From assembly GCA_023423895.1 (NCBI GenBank), contig JAFAER010000012.1, positions 124,001 through 188,000 of the forward strand: a DNA stretch of 64,000 bases. The letters are read 5' to 3'. The DNA comes from Pseudomonadota bacterium (GTDB lineage Bacteria; Myxococcota_A; Polyangia; Polyangiales; Polyangiaceae). The notes under the pieces are model-generated. The model had not been told where the DNA came from. It worked only from the letters and a program-made list of their open reading frames with translations, and made no database searches. The translations under genes and the position numbers were made by a program. Positions 15,350 to 24,074 of this stretch are shown here, piece by piece; the first letter of the stretch is position 1; each line of letters starts with the position of its first letter.

Positions 15350-15877
15350 ATGAAGCTCTCTTTCCGTTTCTTCTCTTCGCTCGCCGTGGTGGCCACGGCG
15401 ATCGCCTGTAGCTCGTCGAACAGCACGCCCGCGCCTGCCGACAACGCCGGCTCCTGCGCGCAGCTCGCCTCGCAGTGCCACGGGGTCGACACGCCGCTCG
15501 GGCACGAGTGTCACGAGCTCGGGCACGACGGTGACGACGCGAAGTGTGGCCCGCGCAAGGCGGAGTGCCTCGCTGCGTGTCCGGACGATGCGCACGGCGA
15601 CGGCGGGCACGGCGAGCCGCAGCCCGACGCGGGCGGCGAGGACGCGGGGGACGCGTCCGACGATGCCGATGCCGGCGACCCGTGCCGCACCTATTGCGAC
15701 TGCATGAAGAGCGCGTGCGCGACGACGTTCGAAGACGACGCGGCGTGCCTCTCCGCTTGTGCCGCGTTCCCGGCCAAAGACTACGCCTGTTTCACGCAGC
15801 ACTGCGAAGCGGCGAAGACGGCGGCCGACCCCGCGCACGACTGCGAGCACGCGAGCGGCGCCGTCGCGTGCCACTGA
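15350..15877 (+). CDS. Lipoprotein with the Cys/His module plus a second Cys-rich domain
   Basis: The product has 175 residues from ATG 15350, which has GAGG 9 nt upstream and starts directly on a signal peptide (lipobox AIAC, Cys20). An ATG at 15311 overlapping the previous stop is possible but adds 13 polar residues. Residues 36-77 are the shared module: C36, C43-H44, H52, C54-H55, H59, C66, C73, C77. A linker rich in His, Asp and Gly follows. A second domain (112-174) has nine Cys in helical spacing (C-x3-C-x-C-x4-C, C-x3-C, C-x4-C), probably a disulfide-stapled helical hairpin. It ends 7 bp from a convergent gene, closing the operon. Confidence 0.82.
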   Translation: MKLSFRFFSSLAVVATAIACSSSNSTPAPADNAGSCAQLASQCHGVDTPLGHECHELGHDGDDAKCGPRKAECLAACPDDAHGDGGHGEPQPDAGGEDAGDASDDADAGDPCRTYCDCMKSACATTFEDDAACLSACAAFPAKDYACFTQHCEAAKTAADPAHDCEHASGAVACH

Positions 15878-15884
15878 TCGCCCG

Positions 15885-17360
15885 TCACTCGACGGGCAGG
15901 TCGAAGTGCACGGCCCAGTTCGTCAGATCGTAGCCGTACATCGACGGCGTCGCGTCCGAGTCGCGGAGGTTACCTCGCGGCCCGGACGTCGGCCCGGGGC
16001 AGGTGTACGGCGTGGCCCGCATGGCGTAGCGCACGCGGCCCGGACCCGAAGGCGCCGAGGCGAGCTCGATCGTCACGGCGTCCGGGGCGGTCACCTTCAC
16101 GTCCTTGATCGTGAGCGTGTTGCCGTCTCCGCCGACCCACTCGAAGCCGAAGCCGCCGGGATCGGTGACGCGCTCCGTGTCGAGCACGAGCGGCGGCGCC
16201 GGGACGGCGAAACGAACGACGACGTTGGTGCCGCTGCGCGTCGCGGCGATCGGACGGAGCGGCTCCCAGCTGCCCGCCACGACGCGCGAATAGGCCTTCG
16301 CGAAGTACTCTCCGAGCCGGCGCTCACCGTGATTGGTGAAGTGGATGCAGTCTTCGGCGAACGGCAACATGTACGTCGGGCCGACGAGGACCACCTTGCC
16401 CTGGGCGCGGCCGTGCGCCTCGAGCTGACGGGTCGGGATCTCGCTCTCGGGCCGGTCGTTCCAGTTGCTCATCTGCGAGACGAGCAGCGGCACCGGCGCG
16501 GTCTGGCGCGTGAGCGCCTGGATGGACGTCTCGTAGTCCTGTTGCCACTCGACGAGCGCGTCGGCATACGTCTGGACGCCGCCGGCTGCGCCGCTCGTCC
16601 CGTCCAGCGGGAAAGGCGGCGCGTAGTGGTCGGACTCGCCGTGGATGACGGCAACGGCGCGGACGACGTAGTCGAGCTTCTGCGATGCCGCGAGAGCCTT
16701 TGCGTCCTCGACCTGCTTCATCGCCTCTTCGAACGGTCGCAGGTAGCTCTTGTCTTCGTAGAACGCGCAGCCGCCTTTTCGCAGGCACGCGTAGCTGTTT
16801 CCGCTCCGCCCGTGGACGCTCACGAGCAGCTGGCTCTGCGGCGTCAGCTTGGCCGCTTCGTTCGCGAGGCCGGAGGCGATGGTCTCGACGGGGTAGTCGA
16901 AGTACGTGTCACCTTCGACGAGTGGAACGAGCTTCGTCGGCTTTGCGTAGTCGAGGCAGCCGTCGTCGTCGCACGAACGTGCGGTCATCACACCGACGTC
17001 GAACATCAGGTTCTGAAAGGGCTGCGTGGTCGTCAGCGCCGGCGTTCCTGCGAACCCGACGGAGTTGCTCTGACCGGTGACGAGGACGTGCGAGAGCCCA
17101 CGCGTCGCATCTTGCTGTTGCGATGGCCGCGTGCCGTCGCCGGACGTCGCGGTCCCATTCTCCGCGCGACCCGGCGTCGTCGGGTCCTGACTGCTGCCGG
17201 ATGTACCGTCTTCCGCGGTGACGCAGGAGCCGACGGCGAGGAGGAGCACGGAGAGAATGGCAAGGCGTCGCACGGCGCGAGGAAATGCATGTCGTGCGCC
17301 GCGGGGCGTCAGGCCCGGCGGCTCACACGTCTCGCCTACCTTCGCGGCGGCCGCGTTCAT
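15885..17360 (-). CDS. SGNH/SASA-type esterase lipoprotein
   Basis: The 491-residue product belongs to the sialate O-acetylesterase (SASA) branch of SGNH hydrolases, which remove acyl groups from carbohydrates. The nucleophile motif is GQSNSVG. The oxyanion-type block HGRSGNSYA, a conserved HGESDHYAP (His, Glu) and the Asp-His pair in EDCIHFTNHGERRL follow. A lipobox (LLAVGSC) after a hydrophobic stretch marks an extracytoplasmic lipoprotein. The first 30 residues before that stretch are atypical, so an internal start nearer the hydrophobic run is possible. A C-terminal beta domain (about 370-490) may bind carbohydrate. It faces the Cys-rich operon tail to tail and shows no link to metal handling. 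Confidence 0.82.
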   Translation of the reverse strand: MNAAAAKVGETCEPPGLTPRGARHAFPRAVRRLAILSVLLLAVGSCVTAEDGTSGSSQDPTTPGRAENGTATSGDGTRPSQQQDATRGLSHVLVTGQSNSVGFAGTPALTTTQPFQNLMFDVGVMTARSCDDDGCLDYAKPTKLVPLVEGDTYFDYPVETIASGLANEAAKLTPQSQLLVSVHGRSGNSYACLRKGGCAFYEDKSYLRPFEEAMKQVEDAKALAASQKLDYVVRAVAVIHGESDHYAPPFPLDGTSGAAGGVQTYADALVEWQQDYETSIQALTRQTAPVPLLVSQMSNWNDRPESEIPTRQLEAHGRAQGKVVLVGPTYMLPFAEDCIHFTNHGERRLGEYFAKAYSRVVAGSWEPLRPIAATRSGTNVVVRFAVPAPPLVLDTERVTDPGGFGFEWVGGDGNTLTIKDVKVTAPDAVTIELASAPSGPGRVRYAMRATPYTCPGPTSGPRGNLRDSDATPSMYGYDLTNWAVHFDLPVE

Positions 17361-17516
17361 CCGCGCCCGTGGCTCGATGCTACGTGGGGAAGCTCGGCCG
17401 TGGCACGGCGGAGCAGGAGCCTGCGGCAGCGGCGCGTGCTAGTTTCCTTCGCGCAGACGAAACCGGAGGCGAGCTTCCGGCGTACCGTCCTTCAGCTCTT
17501 GCGCGAGGTGCTTGGA

Positions 17517-17999
17517 ATGCGGACTCTCCTCGTCTTTTCGGTAGCGCTCCTCATGACTGCGGCGGGCGCCGGGTGTTCGGGCGACGACGAAGGTGGCGGT
17601 GACGCGAACAACTCGCCGCCGGCGACGGGATGTGCGGCCGATGGGCGCAAGGACATCTACACGGCCGGGCTGTCTAAGCCTGCGGGCCGCTTCTCGGTGA
17701 AGCTCGTCGAGTCGCGGCCGGGACCGCCGATCAAGGGCACGAACGCGATGACGCTCGAGGTCCTCGACGCGAGCGGTCAGCCGCTCGACGGCGCGACCAT
17801 CACCGTCACGCCGTGGATGCCGGATCACGCGCACGGCAGCGCCGTGAAGCCAGAGGTCACGCCGCTCGGCGGCGGCAAGTACGACGTCGAGAAGGTCTAT
17901 CTCGCGATGGCGGGGCTCTGGCAGATCAAGATCGCGGTGCAGCCGCCGGGCGCCACCGCGCTCGAGGAGACGATGTTCCAGTTCTGTCTCGACGGCTGA
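17517..17999 (+). CDS. Second YtkA-like lipoprotein
   Basis: The product is 160 residues with a lipobox GAGC. As in the 13933 protein, the C-terminal domain has a strand (MTLEVLDASGQPLDGATITV), then WMPDHAHGSAVKP with Met, Asp and two His, then GGGKYDVEKVYLAMAGLWQI. This is the YtkA/FixH-like fold with the M-P-x-H-x-H metal-site candidate. It is separated from the other copy by an unrelated esterase and transcribed alone. ATG 17517 starts the signal peptide; the open frame far upstream is a shadow of the esterase gene. Confidence 0.8.
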   Translation: MRTLLVFSVALLMTAAGAGCSGDDEGGGDANNSPPATGCAADGRKDIYTAGLSKPAGRFSVKLVESRPGPPIKGTNAMTLEVLDASGQPLDGATITVTPWMPDHAHGSAVKPEVTPLGGGKYDVEKVYLAMAGLWQIKIAVQPPGATALEETMFQFCLDG

Positions 18000-18030
18000 G
18001 CGCGCGTCGCGCCTGTTCCTATTCGTCTTC

Positions 18031-19392
18031 CTATTCGACGCAGCGGACGAAGCCGATGTCCGCGGTCCACTCCTTCGTGCCGCTCGCGAGATCGTAGGTC
18101 GGGACCCTGTCGAGGATCTCCGGAGCGAGGTCGCCCGAGCTCACGAGATCGTCGAGCAAGTCGAAATCGAGCGGGCGCATGCGGACACGCATCGCGACGC
18201 GGTCCGGCGCGGCCGGGAGCGGGTACGTGCGCGTCACCGAGTGGATGAACCTCGGATCGAGCGGGTCGTTCGTGATCGCCGCGGGGAGCTGCTCCTGCTT
18301 CACCGAAGCGGCCTCCCAGAAGAGGTGCGTCTCCCGTCCGTCGGTCGTGAAGACCGTGTCGCGGAGGAGCCAGTAGTTCGGGTCGGTGTACTTCGACGCG
18401 GCCTTGCGGTCCTCGACCATGCCGCTCGCGAAGATGGGCGAGCCGTCCTTGAAGGCCTGGAGCTCGACCCAGACGCGTCGGTCCTGCGCCGCGCCGCTCG
18501 GGAACTCGTGACCGGCGAACGCGTTGTCGAGCGTGACGTCGGCGACGAACCCGAGCGGGGTCTGCTTGACGCAGAGCTTCGTGATCAGCGTCTGATCGAG
18601 GAGCCGCTGCACCATCTCGCGCTGCTTGTCCGCGCCGAAGAACGGCGTGAGCGCGATGTCGACGGCGGGCATCGAGTGGTCGTGCACCTTGCGGATAGGC
18701 GCGCCCGGGACCTGCGCGGCTTGCCCGTCGCGCCCGTCCATGTGGCACTTGCCACAGGAGAGCTGCCCCGGCTGCGAGTAGAGGGAGTTCTTCCACTCGT
18801 CGAACGTTCGCTCGATGTGCGCGCCGTGAGGTGTGACGACGTCGTGACACGCCCCGCAGAGGCTCGACGACTCGGGCATCTCTCGATCGTGCAGCGGCGA
18901 GTGCGCGCCCTTGTGGGGCATCGACTTCATCGGATCGCGGATCGCGCCGCGCATCACGCCGTCGTCGGACAGGCGCAGCGGGTTGTTGTGGGTGCCCTCG
19001 ACCGAATCGGCCGCATGGCAGAAGTAGCAGGTGACGCCTTTCACCGACGTCGGCAGGTCGGCGAGGTTCGAACCGTCTTTCGTGAGCCCGAGCCTGACCG
19101 CCATCGGCGCGTGGCATCCGACGCAGAAGTCGGCCGATGCCCCGTTCGTCTCGCGGAGCATGCGCTTGTTCATCGCGAGGAAGACGGGATCCTCGGCGGC
19201 GTAAGCGTGCATGCTGCTCGACCACTCGCGAAACTGCGCGTCGTGGCAGGGCAGGCAGTTGTTCGGGTCCTGCAGCGCCTGTCCGGTCAGCGAGATCTTG
19301 GGCTCGTCCTCGCCGGAGCTGCACGCCGCGGGCACGACGCTCGCGAGCCCGAGCGCGACCGCAGCGACGACGAGGGAAACACGCGACTTCAT
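18031..19392 (-). CDS. Pentaheme cytochrome c lipoprotein (c554-like)
   Basis: The 453-residue product has a signal peptide with PAAC lipobox (Cys24). Five CxxCH sites are seen: CLPCH (46-50), CVGCH (90-94), CYFCH (122-126), CGACH (179-183) and CGKCH (213-217), the arrangement of cytochrome c554/NrfA-like multiheme proteins. The final 220 residues are a heme-free beta-rich domain (AGHEFPSGAAQDRRVWVEL). Such proteins carry electrons in the periplasm or at the outer membrane; the partner is unknown. ATG overlaps the stop of the preceding small lipoprotein gene (ATGA), making a two-gene operon. The frame continues open far upstream but that part is a shadow of other genes. Confidence 0.88.
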   Translation of the reverse strand: MKSRVSLVVAAVALGLASVVPAACSSGEDEPKISLTGQALQDPNNCLPCHDAQFREWSSSMHAYAAEDPVFLAMNKRMLRETNGASADFCVGCHAPMAVRLGLTKDGSNLADLPTSVKGVTCYFCHAADSVEGTHNNPLRLSDDGVMRGAIRDPMKSMPHKGAHSPLHDREMPESSSLCGACHDVVTPHGAHIERTFDEWKNSLYSQPGQLSCGKCHMDGRDGQAAQVPGAPIRKVHDHSMPAVDIALTPFFGADKQREMVQRLLDQTLITKLCVKQTPLGFVADVTLDNAFAGHEFPSGAAQDRRVWVELQAFKDGSPIFASGMVEDRKAASKYTDPNYWLLRDTVFTTDGRETHLFWEAASVKQEQLPAAITNDPLDPRFIHSVTRTYPLPAAPDRVAMRVRMRPLDFDLLDDLVSSGDLAPEILDRVPTYDLASGTKEWTADIGFVRCVE

Positions 19393-19838
19393 CGACGGGC
19401 TCCCTGCGCGATCCACTGGATGATCGCGCATTGTTCTCCTGCGGGGAGCGATCGGCCCGGAGGCATGCGGACCTTGCCGTCCGTCGCGATGACCCGGTGG
19501 ACGACGATGCTGCACTCGGGCTTTCCGGCGCGCAGCTTCTTCGTCAACGTCGTGTAGCCAGCCTCGCGATCGCCGAAGTCGACGCCGCCCTGCTTGCCCG
19601 TCGACGCATGGCAGCTCACGCCGGTCGAGGCGCAGCTTCGCTGGAACGTGTTGTCGTAGAGCGCGTCGTACGTGGGATCGAACGGCGGCGTGCACGTCGT
19701 GTCGACGCCGGCGTCGAGGCACACCGGCTCCGGCTCCGGCCCCGAAGGGGCGGGATCCGAACAGCCACTCGTGCTCGTCAGGGCCAAGCTCGACAGCATC
19801 GACAAGAAGAGAAGGGGAAAGGCGCGCGTGCGGCGCAT
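19389..19838 (-). CDS. Small c-type-cytochrome-like lipoprotein with a non-canonical heme site
   Basis: The product has 149 residues and a lipobox TSGC (Cys26). The body resembles the short mono-heme domain common in myxobacterial lipoproteins: an F-x3-C start, then SCH-A-S-T-G-K, a helix of leucines and the Met loop MPPG near the C-terminus with a second Cys. The expected CxxCH is instead C-x5-CH (CASTGVSCH). Heme attachment is therefore uncertain; the two Cys may form a disulfide or hold a single-linked heme. It is co-transcribed with the pentaheme cytochrome, and AAGGAGG lies 13 nt before the ATG. Confidence 0.8.
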   Translation of the reverse strand: MRRTRAFPLLFLSMLSSLALTSTSGCSDPAPSGPEPEPVCLDAGVDTTCTPPFDPTYDALYDNTFQRSCASTGVSCHASTGKQGGVDFGDREAGYTTLTKKLRAGKPECSIVVHRVIATDGKVRMPPGRSLPAGEQCAIIQWIAQGARR

Positions 19839-19888
19839 CGCTGGCTCCGATTGCCTCCTTAACTGGCACGGCAGGGGCCGATCGCCAA

Positions 19889-19950
19889 GCTCGTTGGCGC
19901 GCGAAAGCGCGTCGGGGAGCGCCGACGACGAGAGCGATTCGCCAACGAGC
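19889..19950. other. Nested inverted repeat in an intergenic region
   Basis: An 11-bp perfect dyad, GCTCGTTGGCG and CGCCAACGAGC, is separated by 40 bp. Inside lies a GCGC-GAAA-GCGC hairpin plus another partial pairing (GGGGAGCGCC region). It sits between the Omp85-like gene and the cytochrome operon, both on the minus strand. It could fold as a branched RNA leader or 3' structure. No gene is visible in the 207-bp gap. Confidence 0.4.
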
Positions 19951-20045
19951 CATCGTGAATCGTCGTGGACGCTCTCGTGACGCGATGGATCGCGTGTGCT
20001 CGCGCTTGCTCGTGCGCCCTCGCGCCCGAACGAGGGCGGCGCGGA

Positions 20046-21629
20046 TCAGAACCCGCGGTTCGTACCGAACAGGAGGCGGATCGAGGTCACCTCGGCGCCT
20101 TGATCGAACGTCTCCGTCCCGAAGCCCGCGAGCAGCTCGAAGGTGTGGTCTGGGTTGCCGATGCTCTCGATGCCGATGGCGCTCGAGAGACGGAGGAGCT
20201 TCGTCTTGAAGTCGGAGAGCTGTCGCCCGAAGACGTTGCCCGCTGCCACCTGGATCGTCCCGTCGAGGAACGCCCAGATCGGCCACTTGTACTTGAGTGT
20301 CGCGATGGCGGCGCTGCGATCGACGAGACGGCCGAACAGATAGCCGCGCATCGGCCCCGATCCGCCGAGGACGACCTGTTCGGTGAACGGGATCTGGCCG
20401 CCCGGCGAGATCGGATCGACGAAGAGCGTGGTCACGGACAGGCTCACCGTGCGGTTGTTCTTCACATCGAGGATCCCGCCGACCGTGCCGCCGTAACGGA
20501 TCCAGTTGTCCGCGGATCGCCGGACGTTCGAGCCGTGCTCCGCCTCGAGCTCGAGGCGGAAGCCGCTCTGGTCTGCCGGGCGCTCTTCGCGCGGATCGAT
20601 GGTGAGCTCTCCGCGCTGGTAGACGCTCGAATAGCCGGTCGTGAAGCCGGGCGGGGCGGACTGCCAGCCCTCGCGGATGGCGGTGGTGAGCGAGGGATCG
20701 TCGCAGCAGGCGTCGTCGCGGAAGCTCACGTATTTGAAGCCGCCCTCGAAGGACACGCGGCTGCTCTTCCACCACGTCATCTCGAACACGGGGCGCGCGC
20801 GGAACTGGTCGATGCCGTATCGGGTGCGGTGCTCCTGGAGCGTCCGCGGGCCGAGCCCGTGGAAGATGTTGTCCGGGCGGTGAACCCCTTCGACGCGCAG
20901 GTCCATGTAGGCGTCGTCGCCGAGCGGCACCTTGTCCGCGATCGCGCCCTGCAGCCAGTCCTTGCCGAACGTCGACGCGTGGACCCGAAGGTGGTTGCCG
21001 GGCCCGAGGAGATCGTCCCAGAACGCGTAGATGCCGAAGCTCGGACGAAACCCGAAGTCGAGGAACGCCGTCGGGACGATGCCGGCCTTCTTGTCCGGGC
21101 CGAACATGAAGAAATCGCGGATCGCCGAAGGCCACTGGTTTCGCTCGGCCGTCGTGATGAGCCAGCCGAGCGGCCGACGGATCACGTACTCGCTCACGAC
21201 GTAGAGCGGGAAGAGCACGATCCGCGGCACCCAGAGCGCGACATCGCCGGCGGTCGTGGGCGGTTCGCCCCGTCCGCTGTAGTCGGGAAGCGCGCGTTTC
21301 GGGCTCTGGTGCCCGGACCCGGCAGCGGGACCGGGGAGTGAAGGGGAGGCAGGGCTCGCCGCTTCATGTGCGGTATCGGACGTCCCCACCTGGCCGGGCG
21401 CCTGCTCCGAGCGCGCGCCCGACGGTGGCGCCGGGTGCGTTCGCCGCGTCGGCTCGTCGCCGCGTGTTTCTTCGGCGGGCGCGGGAGACGCGGGCGGATC
21501 AGGAGGGACGCCCTCGGCCGGCTGTGCAGACGCCGTTCGGGCGAGCGCGACGAACGAGGCAATCGCGCTTCCGCCGATGAACGAGCGAAGCAATCGGCCC
21601 TCTCCTCCGCGCGTCAAGACAACCGGCAC
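20046..21629 (-). CDS. Omp85-like (BamA/TamA superfamily) outer-membrane barrel without POTRA domains
   Basis: The 527-residue product has a signal peptide ending ASAQ and a Pro/Ala-rich spacer (about 38-120). A 16-strand-type barrel follows. The Omp85 L6 loop region is recognisable: VVLGGSGPMRGYLFGRLVDRSA has the G-G...R-G-Y motif. The chain ends in an aromatic beta signal (LLFGTNRGF). No POTRA repeats are apparent, unlike BamA or TamA, so a general insertase role is not assured. It may be a stand-alone surface antigen D15-type protein. No operon partner is evident; the next gene upstream on the same strand lies 39 bp away and may be co-transcribed. Confidence 0.8.
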   Translation of the reverse strand: MPVVLTRGGEGRLLRSFIGGSAIASFVALARTASAQPAEGVPPDPPASPAPAEETRGDEPTRRTHPAPPSGARSEQAPGQVGTSDTAHEAASPASPSLPGPAAGSGHQSPKRALPDYSGRGEPPTTAGDVALWVPRIVLFPLYVVSEYVIRRPLGWLITTAERNQWPSAIRDFFMFGPDKKAGIVPTAFLDFGFRPSFGIYAFWDDLLGPGNHLRVHASTFGKDWLQGAIADKVPLGDDAYMDLRVEGVHRPDNIFHGLGPRTLQEHRTRYGIDQFRARPVFEMTWWKSSRVSFEGGFKYVSFRDDACCDDPSLTTAIREGWQSAPPGFTTGYSSVYQRGELTIDPREERPADQSGFRLELEAEHGSNVRRSADNWIRYGGTVGGILDVKNNRTVSLSVTTLFVDPISPGGQIPFTEQVVLGGSGPMRGYLFGRLVDRSAAIATLKYKWPIWAFLDGTIQVAAGNVFGRQLSDFKTKLLRLSSAIGIESIGNPDHTFELLAGFGTETFDQGAEVTSIRLLFGTNRGF

Positions 21630-21668
21630 GATATTCGGGAACGTCGCTCGCGGAAAGGCCGCTTTCGC

Positions 21669-24005
21669 TCAGCGTGCCCGCGTTCGACGGAGCAAACCGG
21701 CCTGCGAGCGCAGGAGCTCGGCAGCGAGCTCGCTCGAGCCACGCTCGCGGCTCCGCGGCGGCGGCTTCACGTCACCGAGCAGTGGAACGAGGACGTCGCG
21801 CACGTGGTGCGGCAGGACGACGTCGAGGTACTCGAACGCGGTACCGCGTAGCCCGGGATCGTCGGAGCGGAGCGCGCGGTGCGCGATCGCGAGAGGCTCG
21901 CGATCGAGGACGAGCCCGAGGAGCGCGAAGCTGTGGGCAAGCCCGCGGCGGACCGCGCCGGCATCGTTCGTCGTGCTGATCCGCTGCTGGGCCGCCCCCG
22001 ACGGAACGTCCGAAGGTGCGCCGCTCTCGCTGTCGACGTCGCTCGCGCGGGCAGCATCGTCGACGTCGGCGTTCGCGGTTGCGCCGCTGCCCGACCACGT
22101 CCCCCGTCCGGTCGTCAGCTCGTGGACCACGATATCGAGGACCTCGTCGCGGTCGGCCTCGAGCACGCCATCGTCGAGCAGCTGCGCCAGCGCGATCCCG
22201 ACCTGCACGCGAACCTCGAAGACGGGATCGCGCAGCGCCAAGACGAGACCGTTCGCGGCGCGCTGAGTCCGACACAGCTTGACGATGCGTGGTACGCGTC
22301 GTCGTATCCTCGGATCGATCTCTCGATCCAGGAGGTAGTCGAGGAGCACGCCGGTGATCTTCGGCGCGATCTTGCGGAGCGATCGAACCGCCTCCCGGAC
22401 GACGGCGTCGTTCGCGAGCAGGGGGATCACGAACGGCGCGAGCGCGGGGGCGAGCGGCGCGGCGAGGGCCTGCTTCATGGCGACCGGATCGTTCGACCGC
22501 AGCGCGGCCGCACGAGCGACGACGCCGTCCGACGGATCGAAGAGCTTCCCGAGCTCGCCCGTCGAGACGAGCGCGCGATCGGAGACCGGCGGGGGCGTGA
22601 GCTTGGCCATTCCTCTGCCGTCGGCCGCGCGGAGCTCCTTCTGCCGCTGGAACTGGTCGATGCGGGCCAGGAGCTTGTTCCGGTCGAGCAGCGCCGTCGT
22701 CTCGGCGAGCGTTTGGCGCGTCGTGAGGTCCTCCGCATCGTCGTCATCGAGCGCGACCGCTCCCGACTTGAGGCTCGCGGCGAGCGCGGACACGTACCCG
22801 TCCTGCAGGCGCGAGGCGACCATCCACGCGAGCCCCGTCATCGCCAGGACTCCGACGAGGACGGCCCGCGTCTGCAGCTCGAGGGGGGCGAGCTGCGCGA
22901 CGGCGAAGAGCAGCCCGCTGCCGAGGATCGTGCCGAGTCGATCGATGCCGACGTCGATGAGCGTCTTCGTGGCGCGCTTCTTCGCGTTCGGCAGCGGCGT
23001 GTAGAAGAGCTCGTAGGCGGACCGATAGAGAGAGCCGCGCGTCACGCCTTCGATGACGCGCAGGACGAGCACCGGCCAGAAGAAGGGAAAGACGAGCGCC
23101 GCCGCGACTCCGGCGGCGACGCTCATCGGCTGGAGCTTGATCGTCCCACCGAGGCCGCGCTTCTCGAGCGCCACGCGCGTCAGCCCTGTCTGGGCGACGA
23201 ACGAGAGGATGCCGACGACCATGTTGAAGAGGGCGAAGAAGCCGAGGAGGCTCGCGCCCTGGCCGTACTCGTTCGTGGCGTGTGCACTGAGGAGCCAGTC
23301 GAGCAGCGCCTGCACGACGGCGCCAGCGCCGACGAGGACGGCGAGGTGGTGGAGGTACGGGGTCTCCGTGAGGACGGCGATGCCTCCTCCGGTCGTCGTC
23401 GCCGGCGCCTTCGGCCGGCGCCGCTGCCCTCCGGCCGTTCGCAGCGACCCCCAGAGCCCGACGACGCTCATCGTGGCGAGCAGCGCGAGCATCATCGGGA
23501 CCGAGAGATGTGCGGACGCGCGCCAGACGAGGAGGCCGCCGATCACGCCGCCGATGGTGCCGCCGCTGGTGATCCGTCCGACGAGCCGTTTGGCCTCGTG
23601 AGGATCGAATCGCTCGTTCACGAGCGACCAGAACGCGCTCCCGATCGCGGAGCCGAAGACGGCCGTGTGGGCGTACACGGCGATGGCGGTCGCGCGTTCG
23701 CTCTTCAGGCTGATCGACCATTCGACAAGGAACAGCACGGCCGATGCCGCAAACGTCGCCGGGACCACGCGCGCCGGCCCCGACCGCGTCAGCACCCGCG
23801 ACATCACGATGACCGACAACGCGGACAGCGCTGCGGCGCCGATCATGGCGCCAGGGAGCGGGTCGAGCCCGAAGTGCGTCAGGAAGAGCGCATCGCGCGT
23901 CGCCTTGCCGGCGACGAGCTGAGCCACGAGCGAAGCTGAGGCGATCGTCGCGGGCCAGGCGGCACGCTGCGCGTCGCTCGCGATTCCAGCGCTTGCCCTT
24001 CCCAC
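21669..24005 (-). CDS. Npt-type (ATP/ADP translocase-like) transporter with C-terminal HEAT-like repeats
   Basis: The 778-residue product has about 12 membrane helices in the first 430 residues. Motifs of the Npt/TlcA carrier superfamily include GKATRDALFLTHFGLDPLP near the start, GSAFWSLVNERFDP and RITSGGTIGGVIGG. A helical segment (430-500) leads to a cytoplasmic tail with HEAT-like helices (ALRSNDPVAMKQAL, DDGVLEADRDEVLDI, HRALRSDDPGLRGTAFEYLD). Classical members exchange ATP for ADP in intracellular parasites; free-living bacterial members have other, mostly unknown substrates. It is divergent from a second family member with only 69 bp between their starts. Confidence 0.78.
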   Translation of the reverse strand: MGRASAGIASDAQRAAWPATIASASLVAQLVAGKATRDALFLTHFGLDPLPGAMIGAAALSALSVIVMSRVLTRSGPARVVPATFAASAVLFLVEWSISLKSERATAIAVYAHTAVFGSAIGSAFWSLVNERFDPHEAKRLVGRITSGGTIGGVIGGLLVWRASAHLSVPMMLALLATMSVVGLWGSLRTAGGQRRRPKAPATTTGGGIAVLTETPYLHHLAVLVGAGAVVQALLDWLLSAHATNEYGQGASLLGFFALFNMVVGILSFVAQTGLTRVALEKRGLGGTIKLQPMSVAAGVAAALVFPFFWPVLVLRVIEGVTRGSLYRSAYELFYTPLPNAKKRATKTLIDVGIDRLGTILGSGLLFAVAQLAPLELQTRAVLVGVLAMTGLAWMVASRLQDGYVSALAASLKSGAVALDDDDAEDLTTRQTLAETTALLDRNKLLARIDQFQRQKELRAADGRGMAKLTPPPVSDRALVSTGELGKLFDPSDGVVARAAALRSNDPVAMKQALAAPLAPALAPFVIPLLANDAVVREAVRSLRKIAPKITGVLLDYLLDREIDPRIRRRVPRIVKLCRTQRAANGLVLALRDPVFEVRVQVGIALAQLLDDGVLEADRDEVLDIVVHELTTGRGTWSGSGATANADVDDAARASDVDSESGAPSDVPSGAAQQRISTTNDAGAVRRGLAHSFALLGLVLDREPLAIAHRALRSDDPGLRGTAFEYLDVVLPHHVRDVLVPLLGDVKPPPRSRERGSSELAAELLRSQAGLLRRTRAR

Positions 24006-24074
24006 GGCCGGGCCGATCGTACCAAGAAAAGTCGCTCGATCGTGCGCTCTGGCGTCTATCCTGCGCCCGGAACG

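Noticed and set aside
19393..21135. Extension of the pentaheme cytochrome frame to over 1000 residues
   Set aside because: The added part is Arg/Pro/Ala-rich shadow translation opposite or across the Omp85-like gene and the small lipoprotein gene; the signal peptide begins at 19392.
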